This document shows, piece by piece, positions 46,500 through 59,000 of a stretch of DNA of 64,000 nucleotides; the stretch's first letter is position 1; the number at the start of each line of letters is the position of its first letter. The position numbers were made by a program, and so were the translations under genes. The notes beneath the pieces were generated by a model. It made no database searches, was not told the origin of the DNA, and worked only from the letters and a program-made list of their open reading frames with translations. The DNA lies in assembly GCF_030848805.1 (NCBI RefSeq), contig NC_092369.1, positions 5,594,661-5,658,660 on the forward strand, in the 5' to 3' direction. The stretch comes from Temnothorax longispinosus (Eukaryota > Arthropoda > Insecta > Hymenoptera > Formicidae).

Positions 46500-49400
46500 A
46501 ATCTTACAACGTGCATTTAACGTTAAATTAAGGACCGTATAATTCTAAATTTTGCTGGCACAATGTGCTCTATAAGTTTGACGTAAACATAGGTCTGTAA
46601 TTAGATGGTTTTATTTCGAGCTAAATACGTGGCGAAGATAGGCTTTAATAAGAGAACTGAAATCATCTGGAGTGTCGAGTTTACGAGTGTTGGACGTGTA
46701 GTCTTTGTATCTTGCGCCTGTGTGTGTTTTACTCTCATTCCGGTGTAGTTTCTGACCGACTCGCGCGTTCTTCTTTTCCATCCCTTCCCCCCCTTTTCTC
46801 TGATCTTCTCCGTTGTACACTTAATTGGCGATAAAACCAAACCCGCGGCCTCGTAAAAAAATCTCGCCTACCCCCACATTGTATTAATTAGAGCCCTTAT
46901 AATGCCTTAAATAAGGCGCAGCTTAGTTATGGGTTGGCCGAGCAAAGTTGTGCTCCGTGTTATCTCGCTAGTTGCCTCCCTCCTTTCTTTCCCTCCATCG
47001 CTTGTTCCTTCCTCCGCCATCCAGCGCTCTCGAGAGATCCTCTGAACGACCAATTATCAGCCATAATATCATCGGGGCCCGCTGGGCCCGGATTAATCGT
47101 ATCCGGTTTCCTACCTTATGGAAAAGGTGCCGTAAAAGAATTTTCTGACTGGCAGGAAATTCCTGAAAGCGGTAGTAAAATGTCCAGGTATAATGCTCCG
47201 TGTTATTTTGAAATGTTCATTGATTTCGTAATGCTTTATGGTGCAAGTATTTCAATGTTTAATCCGTCAATCGTACAGCAATTCAACTTTTTTCGTAATA
47301 TTTCTTCGTTACATTGTCGATCGAATATTTTTTTAACACATTGTTCGCCGCATTGTCATACGCATTCATATATAAATGACACCAAATTTTACAATTTTTT
47401 AAATTGATGATAAAAGCCATTGTTTCTTCATAGTCTAAACTATTCTAGGAAACTGCAAATCTAGAATTTAGTTAGAATGTGCGAGTAAGGTTTCGATAGT
47501 CTTTTGCTATTATAGATATCGGCCTGCGTATTTCTTTTTTAATGATAGACCGCTTAGTTAGAAAGATCGTAGAGCAGATTGCAGACAAACTGTACACCTA
47601 TTCTGGAAACAAAGTTACAAAAATAAATGCCAGGCTGTACAATGGCGTCTTAAGACGACTATAATTTGATATTCGATGCGAAATTAGATGCGCCGGAAAT
47701 TCGTCGCCTGCGGCGCGGAATCGGATCGCCTACTCGCTAAAATTTGGCTTTACAGCATATATCGCTCTAAACAACTATACGCGTCCCAGTTTTAATTCTT
47801 AGAAATGCAGATCAATATTATTTTGTCGCATCTGCCAAAAATGGGGAGTTTCATATGGCTATTAATTCACCAAATTCAATAAATATAGGGTGTTTCTGAA
47901 TAACGCTAGGTTCTATCTATAAATTCTTCGTATAATTTAAGGTTGATATTTCCTTAGCGATAATTTGACTAAGTGGCTATTTCTTCTTTACTTTTTTAAA
48001 TCTTTAATTCAAAAATCTCTATGAAGGTAATTGTAATAATCTAATTAAAGTTTCTAAAAATAAAATTTGCTTTAATCGAATGTAAAGTTTATAATTATTT
48101 ATTTTTATCTCGATAAATATTTTTAAAAAAATTTGCGTGAAAATTATTTTTGTCGAGACAAAATCTTATCTTCATTAATATATCTAGGATATAATATTTA
48201 ACATACGTAATCGGAATAAATTTTTAACTTGTTTGTAAAATTATACAAGCTAATCCCGCGTAAAAGGTGTCGCAACCGGATTTCGCGTTAACGCGCCGCG
48301 TTGGTCCGAGCCTCGACGGTTCCTGGGCGTTAACGGCACGCGCTTGGGTGGAACTAATATCCAAGACCCATTGGGATCATACTTTTAGCTTCGATACTTA
48401 TCGCGCACACTGGACTGCATATAATTACAATTAAAAGCGATCGGTGCCGATAACGAAGACGACCTCCGCATCCACCTTCCTCCAGGTCCACCCCCCTGGA
48501 TTCTTCCCTCTTGCTCCCCCTCTTTTTCCCTCAACCGCCCCCTCTATCGATTCTTATGGTGCAGCCGATGCATCTAGCTATATGGTTAAGGGGGCCAGAT
48601 TACGGGGAGGGAAGAATGGTGGCATAATATCCGCTTGAACTTAAGTTATATTCCTCCTCGTGCAGCCGAGATATCGGTGCGGAGGTGGAGTTCGGTTCGA
48701 GGGTATGCTAATTCCGGCCTCGGGCCACCACGCAGCCCTTAATAGCCAGCTGAGCAGCTCTTATGCCGGCAACTAGCGCTCGTATATACAGAGAGCGAGG
48801 GCCGCTGAGTGTATCTCGTAGTTATAGAGGCATCCTCCTCTCGGAGTCTCGTCGGTACCGTCGGCGAGAATCACCGGTTTTTCGGAATGTTAATGCCTCG
48901 GCGCGGGGGCGCCCCTATATGGGTTCACGACGGCGATTAGTGCTCGTATGTGTAATTGGGATAATGTCTCTTCTCTCTTCTCTCTTTCTCTTTTTCTCAC
49001 TTCTTTCCTTTCGGCGGTACAATCGCTCGTGCCCGCGACGTGCATCATTTTTATTTAATTTGACAGTAGAACGTCAGTATAATTTTTCATATTTAATAAC
49101 GGCTTATTGCGTAAATACGAGGAAGTAAAAATTATCTTTAGGAGAAAATGAAAAAAAATTGTAATGATAATCAAGAGAATATCTCAGCCATAAAGACATT
49201 GACTTTTTGCTATATTTGACTTCTTCAAAAATTGCGTGGTCCATCAACGCCACAGATCCTTCCACGAATTTAGCCCACGAAACACGAAGGGCCCTTTCAG
49301 GTCCATTTAAGAGAAGGATCACCGCGAAAGATCATCCGACACCTGTCTGCTCGAAATTTCCGCTTAAAACCGCGTACTTTTTCGGGGTTTAGCTCTCCCC

Positions 49401-50040
49401 CGCGCGCGCTCTCACTCTCGCGGCGTTACAACGGCGCGGCGTCGCGGGCACGATCGATCGATCGTTATTTATCGGCTCTAATTCGTCTCCATTTAGAAAA
49501 AACATCTGCCTCGGCATCGAGCGCTTTTGCACCGCCGGCAATGACGGGGCCCAACGGCGAGCAATTCTTAGAGAGCGAGCGAACCGACGCCGGCCGACGA
49601 TTCCTACCTCATAGGCAGATAATCGCCTTTGATTTCTCTCTTCGATTCCTCCCTTTCCCCCCCTGCCGTCCCCTTGCTCTCACCCCCTTCGTGCCTTTCC
49701 TCCTTCCGCGCCGCCAACCCTCATCTCCTTCTCCTCGAGAGTCCGCGCGATCGGAGATCACTCCCTTCTTATATAATTACCTTATTTCCGAATAATTGGC
49801 CAATTTATACTTGAGTCCCAGCTGAAAACAATCCGCCTCTCTCGCTCTCCGTCTCTCGCTATCTCGGTCTCGCTCGTGCCCTCGCCACCCCGAGCTCGGC
49901 CACGGTGTGTGCCCCATAGGGCCCCGTAGAGCGGTTATTTTATGTATATGGGAGTGTGATTAGATCAGGCCCCGCTCCTCGCTCCGCTACGTACGTACGT
50001 ATGTGTGGGTATGATAATTCTGCCCGTAGGGCTCCGTGGG
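46500..50040. other. Intergenic, nothing recognised
   Basis: Mixed, with CpG-rich patches at 48270-48420, 48640-48960 and 49390-49620 and a pyrimidine-rich tract at about 49640-49740. The 157-codon plus frame at 46934-47407 starts at TTG and shows no family feature. Confidence 0.5.
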
Positions 50041-50778
50041 GCAGTCTCCACCCACGCCACGCACACACCACGTAGCGCGGCTGTACTCTTTCTCTCGCTC
50101 CGTCCTTCTCCTCCTCGAGTTTCGCTCTGTCCCAGTCTCGCGCTCTCCTCCGTGTTCTCTTCTCCTTCTCCTTTCCCGTCGTCTCGTGATTCTGCAATTC
50201 CACGTTCTACCGTACGGTAACATTGTAATCTTTCTCCCCCCCCGCACCGGTGAATTTTTGCGCGCCACCGCGAGCTCGTTTCGGCCCATTTGGATTCGCG
50301 CCCCGCGCGACCTCGAATTAGAGATCACGCAGGTACGCCGCGCCGTCGCGTCGTTCGGATGGATGTGTCTCGGGGATTTGGGTCGCATCGAGTCTTTCTG
50401 GAATACGCTCGCAATTACAACCAATTCGGACTTTACTGTGACTGGTAATTGAACACCAATGCATTTTCGAAGTTTCGTAATGCATTTACGTAATGCGTCT
50501 TTACAACATATTTTACGATTGACGCGCTAAGAGCACTTTATCTCAGAAGAGAAGAAAGAAAAGCAATTTATCCCAGAAATAAAATAATTCCTTATGAGAA
50601 AATTTCATGCACAAGATTATTTATAAGGTTTTTTTTCTTCTATTCATTGGCGTAATGTTTTGTATTAATTACTGTAATATTGACAGATTTAATTTATATT
50701 CAAATTAGATACAATATAAATGTATGTTTAGTGGTTTAGTTAGTATATTGACAGTAAAGGGAAAGAGAAAAAGAAAGA

Positions 50779-50780
<2 letters not shown>
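50041..50780. other. CT-rich then AT-rich intergenic DNA
   Basis: Pyrimidine tract at about 50080-50190, CpG-rich to 50370, AT-rich after 50440. No gene. Confidence 0.5.
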
Positions 50781-50811
<31 letters not shown>

Positions 50812-50812
50812 A
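50780..50812. repeat. (GA)12 microsatellite followed by G run
   Basis: GA dinucleotides to 50803, then about nine G. Confidence 0.9.
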
Positions 50813-53800
50813 GAGAATAGAACAATTATATAGGTACATAAAATGTACTAATTTCTATTATCTGGTTTTAAACTTATATATAGTATTTTTGATATTGTGT
50901 CTGCGCATATCTAAAGACATTTTCAGAGAAAATACGTTCACTATCTATATTTCTGAATTTCATAAACATGATATGCGTAGGAACTACATTGGCATTGAGC
51001 CAGAATTCGATTCCTTCTCTAAAATCATGCAGCCGCATGTTAAAACAAGACATTGAACACTCGAGAAAGTTTTTAAAACTATGCAGAGGAAATGTCTTTG
51101 CACATACACAAGCTTGATGTGCACATAATTAGATGTGCAACAACTAGATTTATCATTGATGCGACTAGATTTTGCGGATATTTAGATTTATATAGAATCT
51201 CGTGGAATCGTGTAAGACATAATATAAGAATAATCGAGGGAATCTTTCCCGAAGAAGAAAACGTTGCTTTCGCGACTTCTGTAAAACGAGATACGTGATC
51301 CCACGTTACACTTCTACGGTTCGCGCGGCACGGCGAGAAATCGTCCATTCGTGTACACGATAGAGTAGCCTGAACGTGAGAGAAAGAGAGAAGAAGCGAG
51401 ATGAGCAGAGGGTTGAAAAAGCGGGACCGATCGAACAACCGCCGGGCGAGAGCGAGTGTAGCAATTAACTCGATGCTTACGACGATAATTAGCGAAGGAT
51501 CGAATGAGGCAGCTGGTCGGCGGAGGAATCGGGTCCCGTCCTCGTCTCTTTCCCCTCTTCGCCGCTTCGTCCGTATAGCCGCATTTACCTACGTAATTAT
51601 CGTTATGATGATTATGACCGCGCTCGGCCACGGTCAGTAGAATTCTCGCCGCCGCGTGGCAACGCGATCGTTTCTGTGTCTCTTTCTTTCACGGTTTCCT
51701 CGGCACTCTCCTCTCGTGCTCTGCCACTTGGAAGTTTAATTGTTTAAGATTCGCCACAATCGAGATTAGCCGCGTCGATCCGCCTGCACGCGCGCCGTAA
51801 TCCAATGTTCTTCCGTTGCGTCAAACACGCAACAAGTACATTTATCAAGCGCATTTATCCGTTGAGGCGGAAGGCGAGCAAGAGCCATTTATGCTTCTCA
51901 TCCTTTATCTGTTCACCTATGTACTGCTTATGCAATTTGTTTATAAGTAAAAAGCGTATCGCGCATTTTCAGTTCTATTTCTCGTAAAATTTTATCGCGA
52001 ATGAAACTACTTTGCAGATTGATTAATCATGAATTAACCGTTCGGCTTACGACTTCCTGATCACGTTAGCAAGCTCTCTCCAATTAGTCAACATTACTAT
52101 CTACTGCGCGTTAGACATTAGCCATAACTTTTGTAGATGTAACGTGCAACGCCGCTTACACAACCGTCATGACCCTAATGAATACATATCCTTCTCATTA
52201 GTGAGAACTTATTGCCTGTTTCGCGATGATGATCCGCTTTAACACGCGGTAAATAGACGCTGGTTACCCCAGCAAAGAAATGGTCGTTCGCGTCTCCGTC
52301 TACGGACGGAAGAGGCAGAGATGGACGAACGCGCGAGACTTTTTGAAAAACGGTATTCTACGAGAGGAGACGCGCGGACGGAAAGTACACGGGTTCCGTC
52401 GTAATTGCATAGGAACCTCGGTCGTCGGACCGAGGGGGAGTCGGGTGAAAGTTCAGTTAATTCGATTAGAATCGCCCTGGTGTATATCCGCGGTCAGGAT
52501 TCGCCGCGAGCGATCCTCCATCGCGGATGCCGCCGCGCGGATATCTACTAGTCGGCGTGCGGATTATGAGAGGTCGGGGGGATCGATGGTATCCCTCTCC
52601 CCGAGGTCGTGCTAGGTAGTGTCAGACTTCCTGGAGCTGTTGGATGGGTCTGTTTGATAGTTGTGTCTCGCGGCCGCGCCGTGTCGGTTTTCTAGGTCAG
52701 ACGAATTAATTTTAATATGATAAACTGCCCTTTTTGACGGATTTTATTGTTATTATTTTGTGAGATTACGTCTATGTTTTTAATATTTTATACTCGTAAT
52801 CATTAGGCGAGATTTATAACTACGCTTAGATTCTAAACAAATTCGCAGCCTTCCGTATTTTTTTAAGATAGGATTTTTCAGAATGTAACTTTACATAAAA
52901 TATATAATGAAAGGAATATATACAGTTTTTTACCAAATTATTCTTTTATATTGAATTAAATATAATTAATAAGTTATAAATTGTAAATATTTCAAATTAT
53001 GTAAACTATTATTACGATTCATTAAATTTTAATAGACTTTTTAAAGATATTATACTTATGACTCGGTATAATTGGTACTTGATACGGAAAAAGAAAAATC
53101 ATTATTTTCAAGTTTCTCAGTTTTACGGCAACATTTTGATACTTTTTTTTATTTATGGCACGTAATTACAGAGGATTTTAATGATAAATAGCTCTGGCTT
53201 AATAATTTTCCCAACGATAATAAAAGAAACAGTAGATTTTCGATGTTTAAGAGGTCGGGCTATCATCGAAAAACTATACAACATGGCGGTTGCGAACGAA
53301 ATAGAAGCATCCACGGATCGTTTTCACGCTCTCACGGCGTGATTTATACGTCTATTTTCGAGAGAGAGCAGCAAAAGCAATTCAATAAAGAAGAATTTCT
53401 TGCCCAGGGCTGCCCGAGCTTACATGATCGAAGACTGTCTTGGTGGGACTACAATTACCGATTGTAACTAGAATCCTTGCATAATGTTTGCGTTAAATAA
53501 TGCATGGCTCCGCTACAATTGTTGAGATATGAGTGCAATCTATCCTTGTAGCAAAGTTATTACGAGTTCATACGATGCGGATTTATCACTCGGCAAATGA
53601 ACTACTACGATCTTGAGATTCTTGTTAAGAATATGGTCTCATCTTCTTCATTCGACACTATATATCTTAATAAATGGATCTCTTTAGGCACAATGTGAAA
53701 TCAGGCATTGCTTTAAACGCGCGTGTTTGATGATTTTACATGAATAATTGATTTTTATTGCTATAATAATACACACTCATATTTTATACACCTTAATTGA

Positions 53801-54247
53801 GCATGAAGGTGATATTTATCGGTGAAAACTTTCAGCAAACGTAATATTTTTTTTCTATATTAAAACTAATCTCATGTGCTTAAATATCTCAATTAATTAT
53901 CTGAATCTGTGACACACTGAATGTTTTGTGATTGGATTTTTTCATATTTCAAATATGGCGAAGATAATTTTTAGAGAAATAGTCAAAATTAATAGGTGCA
54001 ATTAATAATTAATTAATTAACAATATTATAATTTATTGTAATCTAATAACATAGTATATATAGTATATAACATTGTTTACGTTGTTCTAAAAATGAGAAT
54101 AAAAAATTCTACATTTAATTAGTAGAATACATTGCATAAATTACATTACGTACATACATAGGTATTTCATTTTAAACTTATATAATACGGTTCTCCCTTT
54201 GCTTGAATATAAAATAAGCTCTATTATCTGCGATCTTATTATTATAT

Positions 54248-54250
<3 letters not shown>
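50813..54250. other. Intergenic, mostly AT-rich
   Basis: CpG-rich at 51310-51700 and 52240-52700. AT-rich with TAATTAATTAATTA words near 54000. The frame at 53243-53467 (plus) is unremarkable. No gene recognised. Confidence 0.5.

Positions 54251-54279
<29 letters not shown>
54251..54279. repeat. (AC)14 microsatellite
   Basis: Uninterrupted AC dinucleotides, 29 nt. Confidence 0.95.
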
Positions 54280-54281
<2 letters not shown>

Positions 54282-54479
54282 TAATTCAGAAAGGTTTCCA
54301 ACTTGCCCCTACGATAAAACGGATTGTCTCTGCGCGGGAATGCACTCGTTTAATTTGCACTTGAGAAAGATAGGAAGCCTCTCTCGTCCGAGGTGCATCG
54401 AACTTTAGGAAAGCCGGCGGTTTTAACGCCAACGACGACATAAACACTCGGCACAGCATTGCAGGCACGCAGAAAGTTG

Positions 54480-55433
54480 CCCGTGAAAGAGAGGGGGGTG
54501 GCAAGGGAACAGGGATAGAGGAGCGAGAGCAAGGTGGTGGACGGGTGGCAGTAGCTCTGAGAGATGACGAAGGAGCCCTGGGCGCGGGGTGGTTTCCCCG
54601 GATCGATGTGTGTGCCCCCGCCTTCTCTACACTCAGCTACCCCCCTGCTCTCTTCTACCCACACACCGCCTTTGGCCGCCCCTGGGGGTAGTTATACAAA
54701 TTTCCAAGAGTGTCTGCTTCCACCCTCCGTTCCCTCGAACCTCCTTCTCCTCTTCACTCTACGTTCGCCGCTTCGACCTCTCCTCCCTTCGCCGGGCACC
54801 TCTCGCACCAGCTCCCGAGTTTCCATGGCAACCTGGAGGCGGGTCTTTGCATATTATACTCTGTGTGTGACAAGCCGACTCGTTAGGTATGCTCGTGTTG
54901 GTGTGGGTAACCCACCCCCCGCGCGAGCGATCACGTGCGTATGTGTATAAATGTGTATAAATGTATGTATGTGTACGTATGCGTGGGTGCTCGCTTAGAG
55001 GGGGGTGCAAAGGAATCAGCCGGAGGTGTGAGCGGAGGCAGATGAGGAATTGTCACCTCCGACGACGAGGAATGACGAGGAGGGGCGAGGAGAGCCCGGC
55101 AGAGCTCGTGATGTAAAAAGTGGGAGCGAGAAGAAACGGAACGGAGGGCGCACGAGAGGAAACTCGGGGATGGCCGGAGGAGCGGAAGAAGGAGAGGGTG
55201 GTAGAGGGCAGGGGGGCGCCTATGCCGCCTCTTTGTACTTTGCAGGGTTGCTGCAATCTCCCATACCTCGTCGGCGGCCTCCGGCCTCGCGAGTGAACTC
55301 ACCCTATCGTCATCGCCGACGAGCCCTGCCACCCACCAGGCGACCCATGCCACCCTCTCGGTGGAAATTCTACGAATCCTGGAATCTCGTATGGAGAAAT
55401 GAACGAGTCTGAGGCAGAAAAAGAGAAACAGAG

Positions 55434-55436
<3 letters not shown>
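54480..55436. repeat. Pyrimidine-rich then purine-rich block
   Basis: CT-rich at 54600-54830 and purine-rich at 55010-55210, giving overlapping artificial frames of up to 140 codons on both strands. Confidence 0.6.

Positions 55437-55439
<3 letters not shown>

Positions 55440-55498
<59 letters not shown>
55440..55498. repeat. (GA)29 microsatellite, longest in window
   Basis: About 59 nt of uninterrupted GA dinucleotides at the end of a purine-rich block. Probably length-polymorphic. It is a potential GAGA-factor site and H-DNA former. Confidence 0.97.
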
Positions 55499-55499
<1 letters not shown>

Positions 55500-55501
<2 letters not shown>

Positions 55502-57655
55502 CAGCAAGACCTGGCGTGCTGTGATTTCTAGCGTTGGGGTGCTGTGCTCACGAGTTTTACGGGGATGCCTTTGATTTTTTTGAAGGAAATCGGAAGTGAC
55601 GGTTACACGAGCAGATAGGGTGCGCGTGTGTCTCGAGATACTTCTGGACTCGTGATTTTAGCTTGAAACCGCGCAATAGATGCCATCGTTTCTTTTGCTA
55701 AATGGCAAATAAATTATTTGCACACCTTCTTTCGGCAGCTTCAACTAGAGACGTGTATGTCAATGATCATTTTTTAGTAAAGCAGTTCGTTCAACCATAC
55801 GTCTTTTAGAAGATCGAAATATTGTGCAAGTTACGTCGGATTGCTGTTGAAATTTATAGGATCAACGATACGTGTTACTATATCAGAGCTTTTTTTTAAT
55901 TTGAGAGGTCGGAAATGATGTAGATTATGTGTAGATCGATGAGCAGAACGTATATATCGCCGTGGAAATGCACGGGATTGCGATTTCAATTTAATCCAAT
56001 GCGCAGCGTGCCGTATCTCCCTGCGAAATCATTGATGTTGCGTGAGAGCGTTCGTGACGTGCCGCATTATTGATCTCGATATAGAAAATAAATTTATTTA
56101 GACAACGATAGGGAGAGGAATGTTATATGTAATATATGCTCTCATGGAACGTACTCTAAAAACGTGGATCTACACAGTTTGTATAAAAACAACACAAAAT
56201 CCGTGTGATATCTCTGTAGTATGATTCGCTATCTAAATATTTTGTTCAAAAGTAACATTTATTCCTCAGAAATAATATCGTTTTTATTGTTTCCAGAATA
56301 ATTTTGATACCTAGATTTATAATATTTTTCAAAACAGTATCTGCTCCAGCTGTGTAAAAATACAAACACGATTAAAGAATCATTAATGTGTATGAGAAAC
56401 GCGCATCGGAGTAAGCGCACAAAAATTGTCGAGAAGAATGTCGGAATTGCGTTGCGACCTCGAAATATTGGCTTCCGATGGTGTTTCAATACGAAGTACG
56501 TGAGCACTTCGGCAACGTGCATATACAGGCGCGGCACGCTTGTGAACCGCACGAGAGTGTCGTAGTAGAGAAGCGAGAGCTTTCGTAGTAAAGGCAGCTT
56601 TGCAGGGTGACGTGTTTTTCTGGCAGCCAAGTGGGGTGCGAGCCCCTAATTATAAAATAAAAAAATCAATATCTTACCCCAGTTGGGCTAAAAAAATAGG
56701 GTGACTACTCCCATCGTCTTCCACCACCGTCGTTTCAGTCGCTGCTCCCTGACTGCTCCGGTCGCGGAGCTGATTTTTCCACCCTCCATATTCCCCTCGC
56801 CTCGCGTTGCCCTTCGCATCGCCCATTCTTCCTCTCTCTGTTTCTATTAAGGGTGCAGAGTTTTCCTGGCACACTGTCGGGCGAAGCGAGGATGGGGTGG
56901 TGCGCTCGGGAGTGCCGCAACAGCGGGGATAGCGGTGGAGGCGACGTATAACGGATAACGGAAGAAACTGCGCGACTTTATTTCGTTGCGCTTATTGCGT
57001 TTCCTGAATTTTTATACGCTGCATGCGGCCCATACTTATGGACTTTTAATGCCCCGCTGGCACGTGCGACACGCCCATGCTTTAAGGATCTGTTGCTAGC
57101 AGGCAGCGGGTGCCGTTACGCTTGCGAAAATCCAGACGGATATCGCGATTTCGTTTTACATCGTGTCGCTATGATCTTTCTATAATAATCATGTTTAAAT
57201 GATAGATCCGTGATACGAAAGACAGCGAAAAATTACAATTATTTTCTTTATTCTGAAAAATACGAGAAATACTATTGAAAGTACCTAAAGCAAAATCGAA
57301 TTACTTAATTTTGTGTTAATATAATTATCGATATGTATGATAGATTTTCCTTTTTATCAACTTCCTTTTTGAATACTTAAAATCTTTTTACTGCTATTCT
57401 TTCTCTTATATTTTTCTTTTTATTATAATATAAAATAAATGAAAAATATTATTAATATTATTGTTAAAGCTGTTGCTATAAAATTAGATATTTTTTTATT
57501 ACGAATAAATTTTATTACAAACAATTGACTCCGTTACAGTAAAGATTAACTATATTGCAGTTTATAATCTAAATAGAATTTTTTAACATTTTTTGATTTT
57601 TTATTTTTCAAAGAATTTCTCCGTCCATAAATTTAAATATTTGAGCTTTAGCTGT
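55500..57655. other. Intergenic, nothing recognised
   Basis: AT-rich with mixed patches. The 123-codon minus frame at 56259-56630 begins at TTG and has no recognisable motif. Confidence 0.5.
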
Positions 57656-57661
57656 AATTTT

Positions 57662-57893
57662 CACGGAAAAAAGATTTAGCTACTATAAACAAATCTAGTC
57701 GTAGAATATGGATAACTAATATTTTTTGCAGCGAGAGCTATACTTTAGTAATAGTAGCAAAACTTTAACAAAAGGTTACTACTGCTAAATTATAGCTTTT
57801 GCTGCAAAAAATATAGCTCTCGCTGTAAAAAATGTTAGTTATCCATATTTTACGACTAGATTTACTTATAATAGCTAATCCTTTTTTTCCGTG
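57662..57893. repeat. MITE-like element with long terminal inverted repeats
   Basis: A 232-bp element with outer termini CACGGAAAAAA on the left and TTTTTTTCCGTG on the right. Arms of about 85 bp match in order: ATTAGCTA or TTTAGCTA, AAATCTAGTCGTA, AATATGGATAACTAA, ATTTTTT, CAGCGAGAGCTATA. The right half contains an additional partial copy of the inner arm end (TATAGCTTTTGCTGCAAAAA next to TATAGCTCTCGCTGTAAAAA). No transposase, and no clear target duplication. Confidence 0.85.
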
Positions 57894-58360
57894 TACATTT
57901 AACATTTTTTTTTACATTTTTTCTTATTACCACAAATTTTTGACAGAATTTCTTTATTTCGACACACATTATAACGATTTATTATTCTTGGTGTCCTAAA
58001 AATGTTTATAATGTTTATAACAAGATAACGTGAATTATTTTTAAAAATATCCAAGCTTTACCACTTTCTCGGCACGTTTTATTCCACGAGAATCGAAACA
58101 GCCCCGGGCAGTGCTTGGTGCTGGCACTCAATCAATAGACACATAAATATCATCTCGAAGGCGTTCACTGTCTCCATCTTTTTCTCTCACACACACATAT
58201 TCATGTAGGCCTCCTCGCGCGAGCCACGCACGTGTCGAGTTTTCGCGATTCCGCCAAGTGTCGATGACGGCGTCGACGTCGAGTTAGTGGCGGTGCTACG
58301 CCACATCGATTTTAGGGATTCGCCGTCGTTTTTGTCTCGCGCGACGACACATTCAAATAA
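57894..58360. other. Intergenic, nothing recognised
   Basis: AT-rich, passing into CpG-rich sequence. No feature. Confidence 0.5.
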
Positions 58361-59000
58361 GTAAGGTTCACCCCCGCCGGTCCCCGCGTCCGCTACGACC
58401 GAGGACGATCGGCCCCGCCACCCCTTAGGTCCTTCTTTCGCCTTCCCGCTCGCTTCCCCCTTACGTCGGCACGAGGGATGGGTCGCGACGAGATTAAAAG
58501 AAGAATCAATAGCGCCTCTCACTCCACCCACCCCCGTAGCACCGCGGAGGTGGGTGCCCCCTTTTCGTCCCGCTCCTCCTCTGGAACCCCGCAACCTCAA
58601 AGGCCCTCGCTATATATTGAAATGCTCTAAGAGAGGAGCCATCCCACCTCCGGCCTCTTCTGCAACACAGTCACCACCTACGTGGGTGGTTGTCGGGTGA
58701 GAGGGGTGACCACCCTTTCGTTCGCCCCCCTGCCCGCGTTCCCTACGAACACACTCGCTACTCTTTCGGTTCCTCCTGGACAAACACTGTACGGGTGCTT
58801 CTTCGTCTTCTTCCTCGTCTTCTTCCTCCCTGGTCTATCTCTTCGTCTTCTGGCTTCCGTACACATTTTTCCTTTGCTCCGGTGTAGCTTTCGCAAATTC
58901 TCGCTCCTCTTCTATCTGCGCTAGGACACTCGTCGTGCCTCCCTCTCACCTCCTCTCTGCTTTCTCGTGCTTCTCATCTTTTCAGACCTTTACGAACTCC
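58361..59000. repeat. Pyrimidine-rich low-complexity block
   Basis: C+T-rich on the plus strand, with CTTCGTCTTCTT-type repeats at about 58798-58860. It yields Arg/Lys-rich frames on the minus strand. Confidence 0.65.

Noticed and set aside
46934..47407. 157-codon plus-strand frame
   Set aside because: It starts at TTG and resembles no family I know. A tblastn search or RNA-seq coverage would be decisive.
53395..53465. Weak resemblance of the minus strand to 5S rRNA internal sequence
   Set aside because: Only short scattered words match, and the 5S control-region spacing is not kept.
56259..56630. 123-codon minus-strand frame
   Set aside because: TTG start, no recognisable motif and no supporting splice partner.
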